From the NCBI GenBank assembly GCA_963588905.1, contig CAVAJF010000006.1:1-64000 (forward strand): a DNA stretch of 64,000 bases, written 5' to 3'. A program made the translations under genes and the position numbers. The notes beneath the pieces were generated by a model. That model was given only the letters and a program-made list of their open reading frames with translations, did no database searches and had not been told where the DNA came from. Position 1 is the stretch's first letter. The number at the start of each line of letters is the position of its first letter. This DNA is from Butyricicoccus_A sp963588905. GTDB taxonomy: Bacteria > Bacillota > Clostridia > Oscillospirales > Butyricicoccaceae. This document shows, piece by piece, positions 16,699 to 25,775 of this stretch.

Positions 16699-17219
16699 GA
16701 GTCATAACAGAATCCGAAATGAATTTTGGGAAATTCAATGAAAAAGATCTTTTCTATATTGAAAAGTCTCAAATCTATAAAAAACTCGGCTCTGGAATTA
16801 AAACAGTAGAATTTATTTTGAGACGTAATAAAAATAGTCTTCTATTTCTGGAAGCAAAGAAGAGTTGTCCTAATGTAGATAACCGATATGAATCAAAAGA
16901 AAAAGAGCGAAAATTTGAGGAATATTACGCTGCTATAACAGAAAAATTTATTGCATCGTTACAAATCTATTTAGTTGCTATTTTGGACAGATTTGAGGAT
17001 GTCTCAGAAATAGGAGACGGAATACAGTCAGCAAGCAGCATCAAAGATACGCAACTAAAATTTATTCTGGTTGTAAAAAACGCCAAAGATACTGCATGGT
17101 TGGCGGGACCTTTGGCAGAATTGAATGCTAGACTGCTTCAAATTCGAAAGATTTGGGATATTCGAGTAATAGTTTTAAATGAAGAACTTGCGAGAGAGTG
17201 TGGACTTATATGTTGGTGA
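16695..17219 (+). CDS. probable PD-(D/E)xK-like effector partner of the ATPase
   Basis: A 174-aa protein beginning at GTG (overlapping the ATPase stop, GTGA). A beta-hairpin-like stretch, VEFILRRNKNSLLFLEAKKS (residues 38-57), contains E39 and the E53-A-K55 pair, the pattern of a PD-(D/E)xK nuclease core; later hydrophobic strands (LKFILVVKN, IRVIVLNE) fit an alpha/beta fold. No membrane segment is present. Pairing with the ATPase suggests a nuclease effector gated by ATP hydrolysis. The nuclease assignment rests on this motif only and is moderate. Confidence 0.5.
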   Translation: MRVITESEMNFGKFNEKDLFYIEKSQIYKKLGSGIKTVEFILRRNKNSLLFLEAKKSCPNVDNRYESKEKERKFEEYYAAITEKFIASLQIYLVAILDRFEDVSEIGDGIQSASSIKDTQLKFILVVKNAKDTAWLAGPLAELNARLLQIRKIWDIRVIVLNEELARECGLICW

Positions 17220-17316
17220 TCTTGCCTTTTTGATAGATGGATATATAATATAAACCAGTTTATTATAAGGAACTTAGATATGAAGTTCATAGATTGAAAA
17301 ATAAACAGAGGTTGAG

Positions 17317-17360
17317 AAAAAGGGCTGAGTCCTGTGTGACATGGGATTCAGCCCTTTTGA
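17317..17360 (+). terminator. terminator after the ATPase/effector pair
   Basis: AAAAGGGCTGAGTCC and GGGATTCAGCCCTTTT form a long stem with a 10-nt loop, ending in TTTT. It works in either orientation. Confidence 0.7.
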
Positions 17361-17458
17361 GTTGTCGTGCTAAACTATAGAGGAAGAAAGATAAGTAAGA
17401 AAAGAGCTGCGGGGCTTTAAGGTCACCTCAGCTTTCAACAGCAGGATTAATGAATTGT

Positions 17459-18824
17459 TTACTTATACAGGTCTTTCAACGTTATCAGATGAACTTCACC
17501 ACGCTCTTGTGCTTGAAGAAGTCCATCTGTGAATCCGCCTTTCGAGAAGATATAGTAGTGGTAGTTGTTGCCTTTTCCGAAAACTGAGGCATAATCCCGA
17601 ATCAAATCGAGTTCATCCATTCCAATTTTCTCATTTCTATACTTGCACGAACAAATGATGTAGTCCCTACCCTCAACAGGTGTTCCGACAATATCAATCT
17701 GTATCTGCTTTTTCTTCTTCGGGTCTGTACTCCACCACTGTCCGATTTCACTCAGCTCAATAGGAAGACTCTCTGAATAATAGAGCAGATAGTCCTGACA
17801 CATCTTTTCAAAAATCAGCCCCATGTAATCAGGAAGGTACTGCTTTACAGCGTGTGTATAGGTCTTTGCAATTCTACCAGAGTCAATGGCACTCATATTG
17901 ACAGGTACAAACCGATACCAGAATCGGAAGAAGTTATCGGCCAGAAGATAGATAGTTTTCTTACCCGGTTTTTCTGTAATCGGAGTTTCCTTTTTTGCAA
18001 TACCAAGGTCAATCAGCGTTTTCAGATATTTCGATACAACCGAATTTTCCTCGCCAACTTTCATCTTAATATCGTTCATTCTGGAAGCACCCTCCGCAAT
18101 CGCTTTGATTATTGCATTATAAATGGCTGGCTCCCGAAGTTCCTGCTTCAGCAGGTTTCCCGGCTCCTCATATAGATAGCTGGAACGATCAAAGAGATTA
18201 TCCAGTAGAGCATCATCCACGCTATCTCGCACATCCAACTTATTGATATAGTGGGGAACTCCTCCTGTAATTCCATAAATCAAGGAATTATCCTCTACGG
18301 ATAGATTCGGATGGAATACAGATGTTTCCTTATAGTCCAGCGGTTCAATCTTGAACTGGCCTGTTCGTCTGCCATACAGCGGGCTTTCTTTTCCAAGCAC
18401 CTGATTCTCCATAAAACTCATAGACGAACCGCAAAGAATCAGGTACATCTTAGACTCTGTCCATTTGTGGTCGATGATGTGCTGCAGCATCGCTGAAATA
18501 GCTGGCTTTGCTTTCGCAAGATACGGATATTCGTCAATAACAAAGACGATCCGTTTTTCCTTTGAAAGTGCGGTCAGCTCATCCAAGGCAGCATCATAAG
18601 ACCTGAACTCTGGTGCTGACTCCATATCTGGCCGCTCGAAATTCATAATTGACTTTGAGAGAGCCTCCAGATTTTCCTTTCCCGTCGTGTTTAACGCAGA
18701 AAAGAAAATGGTTGGCTTATCTTTACAGAACTCATTCGTAGATGACAATGCATTCAAACTTATCGCCTACATACCGTTTGTTCAGCTTCCGAAGCTCCTC
18801 CTCACGGCAATAGAATTGACTCAT
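17459..18824 (-). pseudogene. broken archaeal-type ATPase (DUF234-like), P-loop deleted
   Basis: A well-sited ATG at 18824 (TTGGAGGTGAGCAG) opens a frame MSQFYCREEELRKLNKRY ending IVIYE-stop. The continuing homology (NEFCKDKPTIFFSALNTTG) resumes at once but in another frame. The family normally has GRRRVGKTxLI between these two blocks, so about 32 nt covering the Walker A loop have been lost at 18736/18737, shifting the frame. The remaining 432-aa frame keeps Walker B (RIVFVIDEYPYLAKA) and the C-terminal restriction-endonuclease-like DUF234 region (YIICSCKYRNEKIG), but it cannot bind ATP normally. Intact relatives are ATPases of unknown role. Confidence 0.85.
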
Positions 18825-18860
18825 CTGCTCACCTCCAATAATTATACTTGTGAGTTAGTA

Positions 18861-18885
18861 ACTCGTAAGTTACTTTCTTACGAGT
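18861..18885. promoter_or_regulatory. inverted repeat upstream of the broken ATPase gene
   Basis: ACTCGTAAG and CTTACGAGT form a perfect 9-bp inverted repeat with a 7-nt spacer, 37 bp upstream of the ATPase ATG. On the minus strand a TATAAT-like -10 (18844-18849) lies between it and the gene, so it may be an operator. No further support. Confidence 0.45.
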
Positions 18886-18954
18886 ATAATAAATTAGATG
18901 GCTTGCAAAGTCAAGTAAAATAAGTCGAGCCTTTAGAACTGGTAGAAGTTAGCC

Positions 18955-19085
18955 TGCGATGCCAGCTCCTTGTACAGATAATCATCATTCTACAGCTCCG
19001 TGAACATATCGTTGACCAACCCGATGGTCAGCAGGTCGAGGTCGGTGATGCTGATACCGAGCTACACACAGCAGAAAAGATCGTC
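18955..19085 (-). pseudogene. remnant of a small phage structural-type gene
   Basis: The minus strand reads SITDLDLLTIGLVNDMFTEL, stop, NDDYLYKELASQANF. This strongly resembles the end of a small protein found in phage structural clusters (ISDLDLLTIG...VND..TE..ND...YKELA.Q.DF). One in-frame stop splits it, another precedes it, and no start remains. It shows that a prophage segment once lay here. Within 18825-19378 the rest is AT-rich DNA without a recognisable gene. Confidence 0.4.
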
Positions 19086-19320
19086 ATTTCTAAATTGCCC
19101 AGATTTTAGAAGTGGATGTACTTACAAGTGAAGTTTCTTAAATCTTTGAAATCACAAAATGATGCGATCTCTTTCTTTGATTTAGGCTCTATGCAGACTA
19201 AAATTTGCATAAATACTACTAATGCAGATCTTAGTGGATAACTTGGTGGATATTACCCTCTAAGTTATAATTTATATTCTTTAAGAGGAGAGTTGTTCGA
19301 TAGTCATAAAATTTAATAAG

Positions 19321-19353
19321 AAAGAACCCAAGCGAAGAAAACTTGAGTTCTTT
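19321..19353 (-). terminator. terminator of the TOPRIM/ATPase operon
   Basis: AAAGAACCCAAG and CTTGAGTTCTTT pair with one mismatch around a 9-nt loop. It lies 26 bp beyond the stop of the minus-strand TOPRIM gene and is followed on that strand by a T-rich run. Confidence 0.7.
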
Positions 19354-19378
19354 AAGTTATATGTTAGAAAATTCGATC

Positions 19379-20119
19379 TTATACTTGTGTAACGAGGCGG
19401 CAAATATCTTGTTCAAAGTTGCGGGCACTCTCACATATTGCTGTAACATCTGACCAGTTTTTGGAAACTACCTTGGCAAAGTCAGTAAAAATTAACTGAT
19501 TTTTGCGAGAACCTCTTACGCGAATATTATGATATGTTTTTCGCTTTGAAATAACATTTTCCCACGGATTTTCGATTTTTTCAGCATTACAATCTTTATC
19601 GTAAGCTGCCACAATCCATGCCTCAATACTATCGCAGGGAATGACAATACAGACATCTTTACGATAGGCCTTATCATTGCTGATTAAATGCGTTAAATGG
19701 TTTATGTACCCTTCAATCGGCGCTCCATGATCTAGACATGGCAATTGAATGGGACACGCGGCACGACCTGCTGAAGTTTTATCACAGTCCAATGGATCAA
19801 CTGCTCCCTTACGGTCACAAACGACAGAAGATTTACATCCGCAATGGGCAGATTTTTCTTTCCGAGATACATCTCCGTCCATGTGTATGACCAAAAAATC
19901 AATTTGTGGTTGAACTTGATGCATCAGTTTTTCGCGTTCATCCCAATTATCGCGGCACCATTTCAGAACACCTTTCCAGCCGTTTCCATTTTTTCCATCT
20001 AAGGTTTCTTCTGGTTGGAGTTTATAATATCGGTTTTCCTCACCGGTCAGCTTGTCAATAATGCTTTTAATAATAATCAGATCAGTTGGCCCCTCGCATA
20101 CAATTCCAATTGTTTTCAT
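19379..20119 (-). CDS. TOPRIM-like (RloB/DUF4276-like) putative effector with Cys-rich insert
   Basis: A 246-aa protein. The N-terminus GIVCEGPTD (Glu9) and the strand-end FLVIHMDGDVS (Asp81, Asp83) give the E...DxD pattern of TOPRIM nucleases; DSIEAWIVA near residue 178 is typical of RloB/DUF4276-like proteins. Between them is an unusual metal-site-like insert with His92, Cys93, Cys95, Cys101, Cys112, Cys122 and Cys128. The gene starts inside the stop of the upstream ATPase gene (4-bp overlap). ATPase-plus-TOPRIM pairs (PARIS, OLD-like, RloA/B) are antiphage or abortive infection systems, so a nuclease effector role is likely but inferred. Confidence 0.65.
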   Translation of the reverse strand: MKTIGIVCEGPTDLIIIKSIIDKLTGEENRYYKLQPEETLDGKNGNGWKGVLKWCRDNWDEREKLMHQVQPQIDFLVIHMDGDVSRKEKSAHCGCKSSVVCDRKGAVDPLDCDKTSAGRAACPIQLPCLDHGAPIEGYINHLTHLISNDKAYRKDVCIVIPCDSIEAWIVAAYDKDCNAEKIENPWENVISKRKTYHNIRVRGSRKNQLIFTDFAKVVSKNWSDVTAICESARNFEQDICRLVTQV

Positions 20120-21300
20120 AAAAGAGTCGGTACACCTCCGAGCCTACCATTAATCCAAAGTCTGGACAGAGATTGTCCCTCTGCAAGAAGTTCTTCCGAA
20201 ACCGTGATTCTTGTAATTTGAGAATGCCCCTTTGAATTTCGGTCAACAGCAAATAAACGAATATCATCGTTCGTAATATCCAGACCGTCTAAGACCAAAG
20301 GGCTGTGCGTAGTTAGGAAAGTTGTTTTCCCATTTTTAATGATCTCTTGACAGAATACCTCGGTCATTTTTTTTGCCAGATGTGGATTCAGTGCATGATC
20401 GAAACTGTCTACTGCAAAAATAGTAGGTCCCTGCGGATGCATGGCAAGTGATAGCATAAAGAGAACATACAAAGCACCTTCGCTGGCATCATATCCAGTG
20501 AATTGCGCAGAGTCTTTCATATAGCGATCCGCAAATTCAATAACCTGTCGGGTAGTTGGAATATTCGCGTTAATATTATTCTTTCTAGGTGCATTGACAG
20601 AAATGCTAGATGCCCAATCAATCATTTCAAGCACATCATCCATGAAAATATCACCAAACATAACGTCATCATCAACTGTTGATAATAATTCTTTAATCGA
20701 TTCAGCAAGCCTTCCACCATTTAATCCAAGAGGAGCAGACTGGCTGGGGTCTGGGATCGTCCCTCGGAGCGTCATGGTGTTTGGTTGAAAAATTCCGTAG
20801 TTGGACAGTGCGCGTGCAATCTTTCGACCGTTTTCTAGTTCTTCATCATCATCAATCAGAAAAAAGCCGATATAGTTATTGCTCTGCTGCCGAGAAGCAT
20901 GGCTACGCCCCCATTTTTGAATGCCATCTTGAAAAAATGATTCCGAATGATATTTCCAATAGTCAGAATTCGTAGGTGTTGTTAAATGTACATCATACTG
21001 AAAATTATGTGCAGTATCGTTGTCGTTCCATTCCAATGATAAATTGATTGTTGGGCTTCTACGCTTAATATCTTTAAAGTTCGATTTATAGAGAGTAGGT
21101 ACACTAAGCCGCACGCCTCGACGTTGTAAACTTGTAGCATCTACACGGTCAGTCATTGCTGCACTCAAAAGACCGATGGCTTCCAGAACCGTTGATTTGC
21201 CGGAGCCATTTGCTCCAATAAATACATTGATCTTTCCGGGTTCAAATGAGGTATCATATAATGATTTGAAATTACCTATACAAATTCGTTTTAGATCCAT
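20116..21300 (-). CDS. AAA_15/21-type ATPase of a putative defence pair
   Basis: A 394-aa RecF/OLD-like ATPase: N-terminal MDLKRICIGNFKSL, Walker A GANGSGKST (residues 29-37), a signature-like DASEGALYVLFML, a Walker B segment TIFAVDSFDHALNP and the switch motif TTHSPLVLDGLD. The residue after the Walker B aspartate is Ser where most relatives have the catalytic Glu, so hydrolysis may be slow or use another residue. It is co-transcribed with the TOPRIM-like gene. It probably senses infection or DNA ends and controls its partner. GAGGCGATGAGCA precedes the ATG. Confidence 0.8.
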   Translation of the reverse strand: MDLKRICIGNFKSLYDTSFEPGKINVFIGANGSGKSTVLEAIGLLSAAMTDRVDATSLQRRGVRLSVPTLYKSNFKDIKRRSPTINLSLEWNDNDTAHNFQYDVHLTTPTNSDYWKYHSESFFQDGIQKWGRSHASRQQSNNYIGFFLIDDDEELENGRKIARALSNYGIFQPNTMTLRGTIPDPSQSAPLGLNGGRLAESIKELLSTVDDDVMFGDIFMDDVLEMIDWASSISVNAPRKNNINANIPTTRQVIEFADRYMKDSAQFTGYDASEGALYVLFMLSLAMHPQGPTIFAVDSFDHALNPHLAKKMTEVFCQEIIKNGKTTFLTTHSPLVLDGLDITNDDIRLFAVDRNSKGHSQITRITVSEELLAEGQSLSRLWINGRLGGVPTLL

Positions 21301-21600
21301 TGCTCATCGCCTCTTTCTACGTTATTAAGTATAGCACAGTCTTGTAATTAAATATACATGATTTTTGAAAAAAGTGCATGTCTAATTTAGGCTCTGAAGT
21401 GTTGAGCTAGACTATAGCTGTAACACAACATAATTTTAGATAGAGAAAGCAGGCTTAAGACAAACAAGAAGCATATCAATGATGTCCGAAGTCCTGCTTC
21501 ATATTTGTTCGGAATAGGTGGTAATATATTTCTGATTTTGAATGTAGTTCTAATCACAATGTAAGAATTTTATCATGGGTTGTAGTCATGGGTCACAATC
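21301..21600. other. gene-free stretch
   Basis: No start with a ribosome binding site leads to a plausible frame on either strand. The only structure is an imperfect inverted repeat (GAAAGCAGGCTT near 21443, AAGTCCTGCTTC near 21491) with a loop of over 30 nt. It may be decayed DNA at the edge of the accessory region. Confidence 0.4.
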
Positions 21601-21921
21601 TTAGTTACTTACTAAGTTGTTCTGACTAAGATGGTGATTCATGTGTTTCATGTGATGGAACAGGTCAGCAATCACAGGGTTTCGGCGCATCGAACGAATA
21701 CTGTAGATATCGCATTCCTGAATTGATTCGCCGCCAAACATACCGCACGGAGATGTGACTTTTACCCGATCATCAAACATATCAATATGGACTTCGCTGC
21801 CAAGCACAATGTAATCACGATGGATGAGCGCATTGACAAGGGCTTCTGTCACAGCTCGTTCAGCGTAATCTGGCTTGTCTACACGATATTGCGCCTCTAT
21901 AAAGCTCCTTCTGGTAGGCAT
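21601..21921 (-). pseudogene. fragment of an AlbA_2/RecG-like ATP-binding regulator
   Basis: A 106-aa remnant with YAERAVTEALVNALIHRDY, EVHIDMFDDRVKVTSPCGMF and SIRSMRRNPVIADLFHHM. These are the C-terminal HATPase-like motifs of proteins annotated as RecG-like or AlbA_2 DNA-binding regulators, normally 400-550 aa. The N-terminal DNA-binding half is absent upstream, and the end after DLFHHM is unrelated. No ribosome binding site is visible. It is a decayed gene near the boundary with core chromosome. Confidence 0.7.
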
Positions 21922-22125
21922 AGAATATCTTTTATTTTATACCTAGCAGAGAAGATTATTGCAACGATAGGTCTGAACAGTTGAAACAAAACTATTGATT
22001 TCTAAGGTGTGCTGCGGTAATATTATCTGAGACACTTAACGATTTATATACTGAAAACAATGGATTTAATATTGGACTTTGAAGCTTTTTCATCTTTTGG
22101 ATTTGTGGTGCGGTGGCATCTCCAT

Positions 22126-22158
22126 AGCGGATAGCTGAAAAAGCTATCCGCTTTTTTC
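22126..22158 (+). terminator. strong terminator before hydE
   Basis: AGCGGATAGCT and AGCTATCCGCT form a perfect 11-bp stem with a short A-rich loop followed by TTTTTT. It lies 38 bp before the hydE start, separating accessory DNA from core genes. Confidence 0.85.
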
Positions 22159-22195
22159 ATTTTGATACAATGTCTTGACAGGAGAATGTATACTT

Positions 22196-23227
22196 ATGAA
22201 GCAGATAATTGAGACACTTCGTGCACAGCGTGATCTGTCTGATGCAGAGTTGATTGCACTGATTACCCGTGACAGTGATGATAGCGATTTATTCGCTGCG
22301 GCAGATGCGGTTCGGCGGGAACGGTATGGAACCGATGTGTTTTTGCGCGGACTCATTGAATTTACCAATGTCTGTCAAAATGACTGCTATTATTGTGGCA
22401 TTCGCAGGAGCAATCCGCACGCAGACCGGTATCGGCTGACACAGGAACAGATTTTACAATGCTGTACCAATGGCTATGAGATGGGATTTCGCACCTTTGT
22501 GTTACAGGGCGGCGAAGATCCGCACAATACAGACGCATGGGTTTGTTCTGTAGTTGACAAAATCAAGACGGCGTATCCGGACTGTGCGGTTACCTTGTCT
22601 ATCGGAGAACAGTCTCGTGCCAGCTATCAGGCGTATTTTGACGCAGGAGCTGATCGGTATTTACTGCGGCATGAGACCGCGAGTGATGCCCATTATCGCA
22701 AGCTGCATCCGGAAGAAATGAGTCTGGAACATCGCAAACGGTGTCTGTTTGACCTGAAAGACATTGGCTATCAGGTCGGTGCAGGCTTCATGGTCGGTTC
22801 TCCATGGCAAACGCCGAAAGAATTGGTTGCAGATTTGCGCTTTTTACAGCAATTGCAGCCGGATATGATTGGTATTGGACCATTTATTCCGCATCACGAG
22901 ACGCTATTTGCAGATAAATCGGCAGGCACCTTGGCACTGACATTGCGAATGCTGTCAATCCTGCGCTTGTTATTCCCTTATGTGCTGCTTCCGGCAACAA
23001 CAGCACTCGGCACGATTAGTCCGATAGGACGAGAATTAGGCCTGAAAGCCGGTGCCAATGTAATGATGCCGAATTTGACGCCGACAGATGCGCGGAAACA
23101 GTATGATTTGTATGACAACAAAATCTGCATGGATGAAGAAGCGGCAAAATGTCGGCTGTGTCAGGAAGGACGCGTGCGTTCTGTGGGGTATCAGATCGTC
23201 AGTGATCGCGGCGATGTACGCAGATAA
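22196..23227 (+). CDS. hydE: [FeFe]-hydrogenase maturation radical SAM enzyme HydE
   Basis: A 343-aa radical SAM enzyme that helps build the dithiomethylamine-bridged di-iron subcluster of [FeFe] hydrogenase. The motif CQNDCYYC (CxxxCxxC) binds the [4Fe-4S] cluster; GIRRSNPHADRYRLTQEQI, LQGGEDP and LGTISPIGRELGLKAGANVMMPN are typical HydE sequences. The ATG at 22196 follows AGGAG by 9 nt; a TTG 21 nt upstream is not supported. hydF and hydG are not nearby, so maturation genes are dispersed. It is the first clearly core gene right of the mobile region. Confidence 0.92.
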   Translation: MKQIIETLRAQRDLSDAELIALITRDSDDSDLFAAADAVRRERYGTDVFLRGLIEFTNVCQNDCYYCGIRRSNPHADRYRLTQEQILQCCTNGYEMGFRTFVLQGGEDPHNTDAWVCSVVDKIKTAYPDCAVTLSIGEQSRASYQAYFDAGADRYLLRHETASDAHYRKLHPEEMSLEHRKRCLFDLKDIGYQVGAGFMVGSPWQTPKELVADLRFLQQLQPDMIGIGPFIPHHETLFADKSAGTLALTLRMLSILRLLFPYVLLPATTALGTISPIGRELGLKAGANVMMPNLTPTDARKQYDLYDNKICMDEEAAKCRLCQEGRVRSVGYQIVSDRGDVRR

Positions 23228-23246
23228 ATAGAAAGGGGAAGGAAAC

Positions 23247-24371
23247 ATGGTACAGAAAGAACGGCTGGTGCAGACCTTTTGCAAGCTGGTTTCGTTTGAC
23301 AGTCCATCGTATGGAGAGCGAAACATCTGTGATTTTCTCATTGAGATATTGACCGCATTGGGGTTACAGGTACAGGAAGATCATGCGGCGCAAAAAATAC
23401 AGGGAAATGCGGGAAATTTGTATGCATATCTTCCGGCAACCAAAGGAATGGAACAGCTGCCGCCGTTGCTATTTTCTGGACATATGGACACGGTAGAGCC
23501 GTCTAAGGGAAAGAAAGCCATTGTCCATGCAGATGGAACCATTACGTCGGATGGAACCACGGTTTTGGGCGCAGATGACTGCTCCGCCTTGACAGCGATC
23601 TTAGAGGCGCTGTCTGTCATTCAGGAAAATCATTTGCCGCATCGAGCGATTGAAGTGCTGTTTTCTGTGGCGGAAGAGACCTATTGCATTGGTGCAAGTG
23701 TATTTGATTTTTCTCAGATTCAGTCCAAAGAAGCCTATGTCTTGGATTTAACCGGTGCAGTTGGCGGAGCGGCGATTCAAGCACCAACGCTGCTTTCCTT
23801 CCGCATTGCTGTGACAGGCAAAGCCAGCCACGCTGGATTTCATCCGGAGCAGGGCATTCATGCCATTTGCGTGGCGGCATCCGCGGCGCGCAGACTGAAA
23901 AATGGTTGGCTGGATGAAAATACCACGCGCAATATAGGCACGATTCACGGCGGCACACAGACCAATATTGTACCGGCAAGCTGTGTCGTCACAGGAGAAA
24001 TCCGCAGCTTTGACCATGAACAAGCCATGCGCACATGGGAAGAAACCAAGCATGTTTTTGAAGACGAGGCGCGCAAATTGGGAGCTGCAGTTTCGGCACA
24101 GCACACGGTACATATTCATGCCTATCAGACACCGGAGCAGCATCCGGTTGTCCGGCGGTTTCAGCGCGTATGCGCCAAGCATGGCATTGCCAGTCAGCTG
24201 TGCAGCACGATGGGCGGCAGCGACAACAATCCGCTGTCTGAGCATGGTCTGACAGGTATGGTATTGGCAACGGCAATGAATAATTGTCATTCCTGTGAAG
24301 AATACAGCAATGTGGATGAGTTGGAGAAAATTGCTGCCATCACTGTCGATTTGATGTGTTCGGAGGAGTAA
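23247..24371 (+). CDS. PepT-like M20 family metallopeptidase
   Basis: A 374-aa cytosolic zinc peptidase. The M20 metal and catalytic motifs are visible: SGHMDTVEP (about 76), TTVLGADDCSAL (about 107), the general base pair EE in VAEETYCIGA, and the C-terminal MGGSDNNPLSEHG. The ordering and length fit the tripeptidase/PepT-like subgroup. It starts 19 bp after hydE with AAAGGGGAAGG upstream and is followed 7 bp later by a C39-like gene, so the three may form one transcript. Confidence 0.85.
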   Translation: MVQKERLVQTFCKLVSFDSPSYGERNICDFLIEILTALGLQVQEDHAAQKIQGNAGNLYAYLPATKGMEQLPPLLFSGHMDTVEPSKGKKAIVHADGTITSDGTTVLGADDCSALTAILEALSVIQENHLPHRAIEVLFSVAEETYCIGASVFDFSQIQSKEAYVLDLTGAVGGAAIQAPTLLSFRIAVTGKASHAGFHPEQGIHAICVAASAARRLKNGWLDENTTRNIGTIHGGTQTNIVPASCVVTGEIRSFDHEQAMRTWEETKHVFEDEARKLGAAVSAQHTVHIHAYQTPEQHPVVRRFQRVCAKHGIASQLCSTMGGSDNNPLSEHGLTGMVLATAMNNCHSCEEYSNVDELEKIAAITVDLMCSEE

Positions 24372-24378
24372 AAAACAA

Positions 24379-25002
24379 ATGAAAACACCGTTACATTATC
24401 AAATCTCAGAATATGATTGTGGTCCAACGACTATGATGAATGCGATGAGTTTTCTGTTTACACGGGAACAGCTACTGCCGGAAATTGTGCAACACATTAT
24501 GCTGTACAGCTTGGATGCCTACAATGCCAAGGGGGAGACTGGCAGAAGCGGTACCTCACGTATGGCGATGATGTTTTTATCCAATTGGCTGACGCAATTC
24601 GGCAAAGCCTGTCAATTTCCCATTGAATGCAAGTATCTGAGCCAAGATGCGGTATATTTGGGCGGAGACAGTGAATTGACACAGACACTTCGCTGCCATG
24701 GTGCAGTGATTGTTCGCTTGAATTACGGCGGCGATCATTACGTCTTGCTGACGGAACAAGAGGGAGAACAGGTTTCTATGTTTGACCCGTATTTCCGCAA
24801 ACGTCCGTTTGTTCAAGAAGACATTATGCTGGTTGATTCCGAACCATTTAAACGCAATCGTATTGTGACCATTGACCGACTCAATGCCAAACAGAAAGAT
24901 GGCTTGTATGCCCTCGGCCCCAAAGAGGGGCGAGAGGCCATCCTGCTGTTTAATCAGGATACCCGCCTAACCGAAGAAAAGACGATTGAGTATTTTATCT
25001 GA
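24379..25002 (+). CDS. C39-like cysteine peptidase-fold protein
   Basis: A 207-aa protein. YDCGPTTMMNA (Cys14) matches the catalytic cysteine box of C39-type peptidases, and GDHYVLLTE followed by FDPYF supplies the His and Asp positions. There is no signal peptide or ABC transporter part, so it is not a bacteriocin exporter; it probably acts in the cytosol or is a non-exported peptidase or deamidase of unknown substrate. The gene follows the M20 peptidase by 7 bp. Confidence 0.65.
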   Translation: MKTPLHYQISEYDCGPTTMMNAMSFLFTREQLLPEIVQHIMLYSLDAYNAKGETGRSGTSRMAMMFLSNWLTQFGKACQFPIECKYLSQDAVYLGGDSELTQTLRCHGAVIVRLNYGGDHYVLLTEQEGEQVSMFDPYFRKRPFVQEDIMLVDSEPFKRNRIVTIDRLNAKQKDGLYALGPKEGREAILLFNQDTRLTEEKTIEYFI

Positions 25003-25014
25003 TGATAGCAAAAG

Positions 25015-25041
25015 CACGAACTGGTACCAGTTCGTGTTTTT
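25015..25041. terminator. bidirectional terminator between convergent genes
   Basis: CACGAACTG and CAGTTCGTG form a perfect stem around GTAC with TTTTTG to the right and AAAAG to the left, serving both converging transcripts. Confidence 0.85.
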
Positions 25042-25046
25042 GTAGT

Positions 25047-25775
25047 TTATAATGTTTTTATGTATTGCAGCAGTTCTGTTGCATTTTCTCTGACAGAAGT
25101 ACAAACTTCCTGCTGGAGCAGCTGTTCTAGTGATGGTTCGATGTACTGCCCATTCTCAGGTGATGCAATATCCTGTAATACATTGAGTGCAGAACAGCGA
25201 ATTTGATAATCCGGACTGTGGAGAAAAGCAAGCAGTTTCTTGAGAGATTTTTTGTGCCCGAATAAGTATTTCGCATAGTAAAAACTCAGCATACAGTGTT
25301 CGGATTTCTTCATGTTTGGCAGCTTTTTGAGCTGCTTTAAGAACTTTTTCTGCTTTTTTCGTACACCTAGCGTTTGCGTGATGTCAACCCATGACAATAT
25401 AGCATAAGAACGGGCGAGTGCATTCGATTCGTGAATAATGGCGTGTTTCAAAAACTTCTGCACATTCTTTGACGGGAATCCCGAGAGGGAATCATACGCT
25501 TCTGTGCGGACAAGCGCGTCTTTGTCACCTGCCAGCGTGAGCAGAACACGCTTAGCTTTTGACGTAGAAGCATTTGCGAGAAGCTTTGCACATCTGCCTC
25601 GGATAAGAGCATCTTTGTCGTTTGCAAATACAGAAATGATCTTGACATGCTTCTTTGTTAACACAGTTTTGTTCTCATATTTGGTCAAAAAAGTCCATTT
25701 TTCTTGAAAAGACATTTTTTCATCATATATCCTATTTTTGTATCGCAAAATTGTAAATATCCTGAATGGAATCAA
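25047..25775 (-). CDS. HEAT-repeat-like protein
   Basis: A 242-aa all-helical protein. Helix pairs with HEAT-type signatures recur (KDALIRGRCAKLLANA, KDALVRTEAYDSLSGF, PDYQIRCSALNVLQDIA), suggesting a protein-binding scaffold. It overlaps the upstream gene by 44 bp if the first ATG is used; ATG 25715 (MSFQEKW) is an alternative start that removes the overlap. It is basic and lacks signal or membrane segments. Co-transcription with the neighbouring membrane protein suggests they act together; the function is unknown. Confidence 0.6.
   Translation of the reverse strand: MIPFRIFTILRYKNRIYDEKMSFQEKWTFLTKYENKTVLTKKHVKIISVFANDKDALIRGRCAKLLANASTSKAKRVLLTLAGDKDALVRTEAYDSLSGFPSKNVQKFLKHAIIHESNALARSYAILSWVDITQTLGVRKKQKKFLKQLKKLPNMKKSEHCMLSFYYAKYLFGHKKSLKKLLAFLHSPDYQIRCSALNVLQDIASPENGQYIEPSLEQLLQQEVCTSVRENATELLQYIKTL

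Noticed and set aside
17220..17458. Short frames between the effector gene and the broken ATPase
   Set aside because: No start with a ribosome site; the stretch holds a terminator and AT-rich DNA only.
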